A stretch of 64,000 bases of DNA, taken from Anaerocolumna sp. AGMB13020. Its GTDB lineage: Bacteria > Bacillota > Clostridia > Lachnospirales > Lachnospiraceae. The stretch covers positions 5,746,647 to 5,810,646 of the forward strand of contig NZ_CP136910.1 of NCBI RefSeq assembly GCF_033100115.1, read 5' to 3'. Every line of letters starts with the position of its first letter. Position 1 is the stretch's first letter. The notes below the pieces were generated by a model. That model saw only the letters and a program-made list of their open reading frames with translations, ran no database searches and was not told where the DNA came from. Below are positions 58,658-64,000 of the stretch, piece by piece. The translations under genes and the position numbers were made by a program.

Positions 58658-59395
58658 ATGAATCGATCGGAAGAACTGATATTGGAAAAACTGAGAAAAT
58701 TCGAAGATGTAATAGATTACCGCTTCAGAGATCGTATGATATTAAAACGAGCACTTACACATAGCTCCTATGCCAACGAAAAAAGAGTCAGCAAGCTGGA
58801 GAATAATGAAAGACTGGAGTTTCTTGGTGATGCGGTCCTGGAGTTGATAACCAGTGAGTTTCTATATGAGAATAATCCTAAAATGCCAGAGGGAGAACTT
58901 ACAAAGCTAAGAGCCAGACTGGTATGTGAACAGACCCTTGCTAATTGTGCCATAGACATGAATGTAGGGAATTACCTGCTATTGGGTAAGGGGGAAGCTG
59001 CCACCGGCGGAAGGGAGAGATTCTCCATTCTATCCGATACAGTGGAGGCAATCATAGGTGCAATTTATATTGATGGTGGTTTTACTAATGCAAAAGAGTT
59101 TATTTTGCGCTTCATTTTATCTGATATAGAAAATAAGAAGCTCTTTTTCGATAGCAAGACTATCTTACAGGAAATTGTCCAAAGTGAATACAAAGAACAG
59201 TTATCCTATGAGTTAATTAAAGAAGAAGGACCGGATCATAATAAGCAATTCACAGTAGTTGCACTCGTCAAGGATATGGAACTGGGTTCTGGTATAGGCA
59301 GGACGAAGAAGGCTGCTGAACAGGAAGCTGCCTACGCATCTATCTTAAAGATTAATCGGAAAAAGAATCTCATTCCCCAGAATAGCAAAAATTAA
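58658..59395 (+). CDS. rnc: Ribonuclease III
   Basis: The protein is a 245-residue double-strand-specific endonuclease. The catalytic signature NNERLEFLGDAVLEL (about 47-61) has the conserved Glu and Asp, and the second acidic site is in SDTVEAIIGAIYID. The C-terminal double-stranded-RNA-binding domain (about 168-235) ends GIGRTKKAAEQEAAYASIL. GGAGG lies 5-6 nt before the ATG. It processes rRNA and structured mRNAs; the hairpin-rich repeat just upstream in the same transcript is a plausible target for autoregulation (inference). 15 nt separate it from smc. Confidence 0.97.
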   Translation: MNRSEELILEKLRKFEDVIDYRFRDRMILKRALTHSSYANEKRVSKLENNERLEFLGDAVLELITSEFLYENNPKMPEGELTKLRARLVCEQTLANCAIDMNVGNYLLLGKGEAATGGRERFSILSDTVEAIIGAIYIDGGFTNAKEFILRFILSDIENKKLFFDSKTILQEIVQSEYKEQLSYELIKEEGPDHNKQFTVVALVKDMELGSGIGRTKKAAEQEAAYASILKINRKKNLIPQNSKN

Positions 59396-59410
59396 AGGTC
59401 GGGAGAAACT

Positions 59411-62400
59411 ATGTATCTTAAAAGTATTGAAGTCTATGGATTTAAATCCTTTGCCAATAAAATTATCTTTGAGTTTCATGATGGTATTACAGGAATCGTA
59501 GGCCCCAACGGCAGCGGTAAGAGTAATGTGGCCGATGCCGTAAGGTGGGTATTAGGTGAACAAAGTGCTAAGCAGCTAAGAGGTGCCAGAATGGAGGATG
59601 TTATTTTCTCTGGAACGGAAACCAGAAAACCTCTGGGGTTTGCTTCTGTATCCCTGACAATAAACAACGAAGATCATAAACTGCCCATAGAATATGACGA
59701 AGTAACAGTGGCTAGAAGAGTATATCGTTCAGGAGAAAGTGAATATCTCTTAAATGGCAGCACCTGTCGTTTGAAGGATGTACAGGAACTCTTCCTCGAT
59801 ACTGGTATTGGTAAGGAAGGATACTCCATTATCGGACAGGGTCAGATTGAAAAGATACTAAGCGGAAAACCGGATGACAGAAGGGAACTCTTTGATGAAG
59901 CCGCTGGTATTGTTAAGTTTAAGAAAAGAAAACTATCTGCACAGCATAATCTGGAGGAAGAACGCCTTAACTTAAGCAGAATCCAGGATATACTCTCTGA
60001 AATCGAGAAACAGGTAGGGCCTCTGGAAAACCAATCGGCAGTAGCAAAAGAATATCTGAAACTAAGGGATGAATTAAAAGAACTTGATATACAGTTATTC
60101 CTGTATGAGAATGAAAAAATGCAGGAAATAAAAAACCAGACCAATGAAAAGCTGATGATTGCCACCGATAATTTAAATGCTGCCAATGAGAAATCGGAGA
60201 ATATCAAAGAAGAATTCTCTCTTTTAGAAAAAGAAATTGAAGAATTTAACACTACCTTAGAGGCACTTAAGACATCTCAAAGTGACAGTCGGTTGAATCA
60301 GGAGAAAACCGAAGGTGAAATAAAGGTATTAAAAGAGCAACTCTTATCCATTAAACAAAATGACTCTCATTATGAAACCAGGCTTGCTGCCATAACAGAG
60401 GATATCAAGACCAGGGTAGAAGAGCAGGAAAGTTACATAAAGCAAAAAAAGGAATTAGACCTGCTGATTGACAAGATGGATGAAAGCCAGTCTGTCAATG
60501 TACTGGAATTAGAAGAAATTCGCAACCGGATTAAGGAAGATGTTACACTGGCCGAAAATCTGCATGGTGAGATATTTGATTATCTTAATGAGAATTCCGG
60601 AATTAAAACAAATCTTCAGAGATATGAGACTATTCTGGAACAGAATAATATTAAGAAAACAGAACTTACCCAGAGAATTCTTCGTAACAAAAGTGAAGAC
60701 GCGATAAATGATCAGGAAATCCAAAATGTCAGAGAACAGTTAGAAACGCTAGAGACCCAGAAGCAGGAAAACCTTAAGGAGACCAGCCAGGCGCAGGAGA
60801 AGGTAACGGATTATCAAAATAATTTAAAGGTTATAGAAGAAGAGATACAAAAGAAGCAGCGTGAATATCAGATGGGAAGCTCCCAGCTGGAGGCCTTAAA
60901 AAACCTTACGGAACGATATGAAGGTTATGGCAACAGTATCCGAAGAATCATGGAAAAGAAAGATACCCAGGGTATCATCGGAGTTGTTGCAGATATTATT
61001 AAGACGGAACCGAAATATGAAACTGCAGTAGAAACAGCTTTAGGCGGAAGCATTCAGAATATTGTTACAGATACAGAAGCTACAGCAAAAGGACTGATTG
61101 ACTATTTAAAGCAGAATAAATACGGACGTGCTACCTTTCTTCCGTTAACCAGTATTTCGGCAAAAGAAGCATATGGTCAGCAAAGGTATTTAGAGGAAAA
61201 AGGAGTACTGGGTCTAGCCAATACACTGGTAAAGACCGAAGAACGTTTTAAGGGACTTATGCAGTATCTTCTCGGAAAAAGCCTTGTGGTAGACAATATT
61301 GACAATGCGTTGCTGATTGCCAGAAAATACAATTATACTCTGCGTATCATAACCCTGGATGGAGAGCTTTTAAGCCCTGGCGGTTCCTTGTCGGGAGGCG
61401 CTTATAAGAACTCCAGTAATCTGCTGAGCAGAAGGCGTGAAATAGAAGATCTGGAAGAAAAAATCTTAGTATTAAAAACAGAAGTAAATAGCCAGAATCA
61501 TAACCGTGAAGTGATTTTACAAGATATACAGAAGGCTTTCAATGAGATGGAGGAGAAAAAACAGGTTCTTCAGGAAATTCATCTCAGGGAAAATACCTTA
61601 AAGCTTCAGCTGTCACAGTGCGATAAGAAAAAACAGGAACTAAAAGCACTTTACGAAGAAATTACAAATGAAATAAATCAAATTGAAAATCAGAGTATAG
61701 AATTAAATAGAAATATTACAATTCTAAAAGACAGCCTTGTGCTCAATGAAGAAAAGAGCAAGGAGAATGAACAAAGAATTGAAGAGATGAACCGGCAGCT
61801 GGAGGAAGTGAAGAAGCAGGAACAACTGTTAAATGAACAGGTGTCCCAGGCGAAGGTTGAAATGTCAGCTTTTGACCAGAAGAATCAGCATTTGCTCGAT
61901 AATATCAAAAGAATAAAGCGTGAGCTCGAAAAACTCTATGAAGAAGAGAGCGGTATTAAGAGAAATAGAGAAGCGTCTCTGGCTTCCTATGATGAAAAAC
62001 TAAAAGCTATAAGCCAGGATGAAGAAAAAACAAGGAACTATAGTGAAGAAATCGCTAAACTTGAAGAAGAGATCAAGGAAATACAGGCAAAAAAAGATGC
62101 AGTAACCTTAACTCATAAAAGCTTCTTCGATCGCAGGGAAGAGCTCTCGAAGGAAATCATCAATCTGGATAAGGAGATTTTTCGTTTGAGCGGTCAGCTG
62201 GAAAGACTGGAAGAGCAGCTGAATGAGAAGAAAGATTATATGTGGGAGGAATATGAACTTACCCTGCATACTGCACTTGAAACCTTGAATATATTATCGG
62301 CTGAAAATACTGATTCTGCTTTGGTGAAAAAGAGAATCAGTGAGGTTAAAGGTAGTATGAAAGGTCTCGGGGATGTAAATATTAATGCTATTGAAGATTA

Positions 62401-62977
62401 TAAGAATCTTTCTGAACGTTACCTGTTCCTGAAAAGCCAAAAAGAAGACATAGAAAAAGCGGAAGATACCCTCATCCATATTATTGAAGAGCTGGATGAA
62501 GAAATGCGCAATCAGTTTAATGATAAATTTGCTCAGATAAAGGTACAGTTTAACCAAGTATTTAAAGAGCTATTTGGTGGCGGTCTGGCAACACTTGCAT
62601 TAACAGAAGGTGAAGATGTACTGGAAGCAGGTATAATCATAACAAGCCAGCCTCCGGGCAAGAAATTACAGAATATGATGCAGCTATCAGGTGGAGAAAA
62701 AGCCTTGACAGCAATCTCCTTGCTTTTTGCAATTCAGAATCTAAAGCCATCGCCTTTCTGTCTTCTGGATGAGATAGAAGCGGCATTAGATGATGCCAAT
62801 GTTAAACGTTTTGCCAAATATCTTCATAAACTGACCAAGGATACACAGTTTATTATCATAACTCACAGAAGAGGAACCATGAATGCTGCAGATGTTCTAT
62901 ACGGTATTACCATGCAGGAAAAGGGTGTCTCCACACTGGTATCCGTTAATCTGATTGAGAAGGATTTAGAGAAATAA
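59411..62977 (+). CDS. smc: Chromosome segregation ATPase SMC
   Basis: The protein is a 1188-residue condensin subunit. The N-terminal ATPase head has GPNGSGKSN (32-40). Two long coiled coils flank the hinge (about 515-665: [41 protein letters not shown]). The C-terminal head has the signature [15 protein letters not shown] and Walker [14 protein letters not shown]. It is full length with no break. Usual partners ScpA/ScpB are not here. The order rnc-smc-ftsY is the conserved Firmicute cluster. Confidence 0.98.
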   Translation: MYLKSIEVYGFKSFANKIIFEFHDGITGIVGPNGSGKSNVADAVRWVLGEQSAKQLRGARMEDVIFSGTETRKPLGFASVSLTINNEDHKLPIEYDEVTVARRVYRSGESEYLLNGSTCRLKDVQELFLDTGIGKEGYSIIGQGQIEKILSGKPDDRRELFDEAAGIVKFKKRKLSAQHNLEEERLNLSRIQDILSEIEKQVGPLENQSAVAKEYLKLRDELKELDIQLFLYENEKMQEIKNQTNEKLMIATDNLNAANEKSENIKEEFSLLEKEIEEFNTTLEALKTSQSDSRLNQEKTEGEIKVLKEQLLSIKQNDSHYETRLAAITEDIKTRVEEQESYIKQKKELDLLIDKMDESQSVNVLELEEIRNRIKEDVTLAENLHGEIFDYLNENSGIKTNLQRYETILEQNNIKKTELTQRILRNKSEDAINDQEIQNVREQLETLETQKQENLKETSQAQEKVTDYQNNLKVIEEEIQKKQREYQMGSSQLEALKNLTERYEGYGNSIRRIMEKKDTQGIIGVVADIIKTEPKYETAVETALGGSIQNIVTDTEATAKGLIDYLKQNKYGRATFLPLTSISAKEAYGQQRYLEEKGVLGLANTLVKTEERFKGLMQYLLGKSLVVDNIDNALLIARKYNYTLRIITLDGELLSPGGSLSGGAYKNSSNLLSRRREIEDLEEKILVLKTEVNSQNHNREVILQDIQKAFNEMEEKKQVLQEIHLRENTLKLQLSQCDKKKQELKALYEEITNEINQIENQSIELNRNITILKDSLVLNEEKSKENEQRIEEMNRQLEEVKKQEQLLNEQVSQAKVEMSAFDQKNQHLLDNIKRIKRELEKLYEEESGIKRNREASLASYDEKLKAISQDEEKTRNYSEEIAKLEEEIKEIQAKKDAVTLTHKSFFDRREELSKEIINLDKEIFRLSGQLERLEEQLNEKKDYMWEEYELTLHTALETLNILSAENTDSALVKKRISEVKGSMKGLGDVNINAIEDYKNLSERYLFLKSQKEDIEKAEDTLIHIIEELDEEMRNQFNDKFAQIKVQFNQVFKELFGGGLATLALTEGEDVLEAGIIITSQPPGKKLQNMMQLSGGEKALTAISLLFAIQNLKPSPFCLLDEIEAALDDANVKRFAKYLHKLTKDTQFIIITHRRGTMNAADVLYGITMQEKGVSTLVSVNLIEKDLEK

Positions 62978-63030
62978 CAAATTGACGGAATTGTCACATG
63001 TAAATTAATTTTACGACCAATAAGATCTAC

Positions 63031-63050
63031 GGCCATTAAGACAGATGGCC
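63031..63050 (+). promoter_or_regulatory. Leader hairpin before ftsY
   Basis: GGCCAT (63031-63036) pairs with ATGGCC (63045-63050), with an 8-nt loop, ending 4 nt before AAGAGG and 15 nt before ATG 63066. The ATG in the 3' arm (63045) is in frame with ftsY. Confidence 0.45.
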
Positions 63051-63065
63051 AGAAAAGAGGTAAGG

Positions 63066-63986
63066 ATGGGAGAAAAAAAAGGCTTTTTTGGCAGATTGGT
63101 AGAAGGGCTTTCAAAGACTAGAAATAACATAGTTTCCGGAATTGAGTCTATCTTCAATGGTTTTTCCAGTATTGATGATGAGTTTTATGAAGAACTGGAA
63201 GAAATACTTATCATGGCGGATATCGGTATCAATACTACTGGTTCCATTATTGAGGATTTAAAGCAAAAAGTAAAAGAAGCAAAGATAAAAGAGCCTCAGG
63301 AATGTAAGGAACTCTTAAAAGAAAGTATCATGGATCAGATGAAGGTAAACGAAGCAGCCTATGACTTTGAGAACCAAAGGTCCATTGTACTTCTAATCGG
63401 TGTAAATGGTGTAGGAAAAACCACCTCCGTAGGAAAACTGGCAGGCCAGTTAAAGGATAAAGGTAAAAAAGTTATGGTCGCAGCAGCAGATACCTTCCGT
63501 GCTGCTGCAATAGAACAGCTTACGGAATGGGCTGATCGTGCCAAGGTTGAAATTATAGCACAAAAAGAAGGGTCTGATCCGGCTGCTGTTATATATGACG
63601 CTGTAACCTCTGCAAAAGCTAAGAATACAGACGTATTAATCTGTGATACGGCAGGAAGACTTCATAATAAAAAGAATCTTATGGAGGAACTCAAAAAGAT
63701 CGACAGGGTCATCACCAGAGAATATCCGGATGCTTACCGAGAGACTCTGATAGTATTAGATGGAACAACTGGCCAGAATGCGCTTGCCCAAGCAAAGCAG
63801 TTTAAAGAAATTGCTGATATTACAGGTATTATTCTGACAAAGTTAGACGGAACAGCCAAAGGAGGTATTGCCATTGCAATCCAGGCTGAGCTTGGCATAC
63901 CGGTTAAATATATCGGTATCGGGGAACACATTGATGATTTACAGAAATTTAACGCAAGTGATTTTGTAAACGCACTGTTTAACTAA
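63066..63986 (+). CDS. ftsY: Signal recognition particle receptor FtsY
   Basis: The protein is a 306-residue SRP-GTPase that docks SRP-ribosome complexes on the membrane. It starts MGEKKGFFGRLVEGLSKTRN, the short amphipathic N-terminus of Firmicute FtsY without a long acidic A domain. G motifs: GVNGVGKTTSVGKLA (G1), DTFRAAAIEQL, DTAGRLHNKKNLMEEL (G3), TKLDGTAKGG (G4), YIGIGEHIDDL. AAGAGG lies 5 nt before ATG 63066; ATG 63045 lies in the leader hairpin. A new AAGGAG (about 63987-63992) marks the next gene outside the window, normally ylxM/ffh. Confidence 0.97.
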   Translation: MGEKKGFFGRLVEGLSKTRNNIVSGIESIFNGFSSIDDEFYEELEEILIMADIGINTTGSIIEDLKQKVKEAKIKEPQECKELLKESIMDQMKVNEAAYDFENQRSIVLLIGVNGVGKTTSVGKLAGQLKDKGKKVMVAAADTFRAAAIEQLTEWADRAKVEIIAQKEGSDPAAVIYDAVTSAKAKNTDVLICDTAGRLHNKKNLMEELKKIDRVITREYPDAYRETLIVLDGTTGQNALAQAKQFKEIADITGIILTKLDGTAKGGIAIAIQAELGIPVKYIGIGEHIDDLQKFNASDFVNALFN

Positions 63987-64000
63987 AAGGAGAATACAGA

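Overview
The window is AT-rich, dense, low-GC Gram-positive (Clostridia) DNA, and most likely comes from a plant-polysaccharide-degrading Lachnospiraceae bacterium of the Lachnoclostridium/Anaerocolumna kind. That placement is inferred from gene content: an ATCase with a regulatory subunit, large lipoprotein sugar-binding proteins, a DUF5696/Yip1/NHL sugar-uptake cluster, LacI-controlled galactan and uronate islands, and the plsX-acpP-rnc-smc-ftsY order. I saw no tRNA, rRNA, CRISPR array, phage gene or insertion sequence.

Layout. 1-2.5 kb: 3' part of recQ and two GNAT acetyltransferases. 2.6-5.1 kb (minus strand): pyrBI and a metallo-beta-lactamase-fold hydrolase. 5.7-24.5 kb (plus strand): a galactan-type utilisation island with two unusual binding proteins, two pairs of ABC permeases, an NHL/TPR protein, a Yip1 protein, a membrane-anchored DUF5696 protein, a GH30 lipoprotein, a LacI regulator and a GH35 beta-galactosidase. 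24.6-31.2 kb: a 27-residue membrane peptide, an unknown protein, a sorbosone-dehydrogenase-like propeller, a DUF3892 protein, a ferredoxin, YibE/F and alkaline phosphatase. 31.2-39.6 kb: a uronate regulon (LacI, uxaB, uxaC, uxaA, kdgK, an epimerase) with four near-identical operators. 39.6-40.8 kb: gene-poor, with a 24-bp tandem repeat array and an acetyltransferase relic. 40.8-47.5 kb: an aconitase-family hydratase, folD and three poorly known genes. 47.7-64 kb: housekeeping genes rimO, pgsA, cinA, a GerM-like lipoprotein, a BaiN-like flavoprotein, cmk, ispH, rpsA, cheR, plsX, acpP, rnc, smc and ftsY.

How the genes work together. The galactan island reads as: cut side chains outside (GH30), capture and import oligosaccharides (two binding proteins and two permease pairs, with the ATPase encoded elsewhere), hydrolyse beta-galactosides inside (GH35), all under one LacI regulator with operators before the first binding protein and before GH35. 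The uronate island converts glucuronate/galacturonate to KDG and phosphorylates it; no KDPG aldolase is present here. Each of its promoters has a TGTAAGnnCTTACA palindrome at the transcription start.

The most interesting unexplained signals are (i) a leader element found in two clearly homologous copies (before the DUF5696 gene and cinA) plus a probable third before pgsA, with interleaved, mutually exclusive helices, a covarying hairpin and a fixed tail running into the start codon; (ii) the DUF5696/NHL/Yip1/CBM-binding-protein transport assembly, whose accessory proteins have no assigned function; and (iii) several phased repeat arrays (24 bp, 12 bp and 19 bp).
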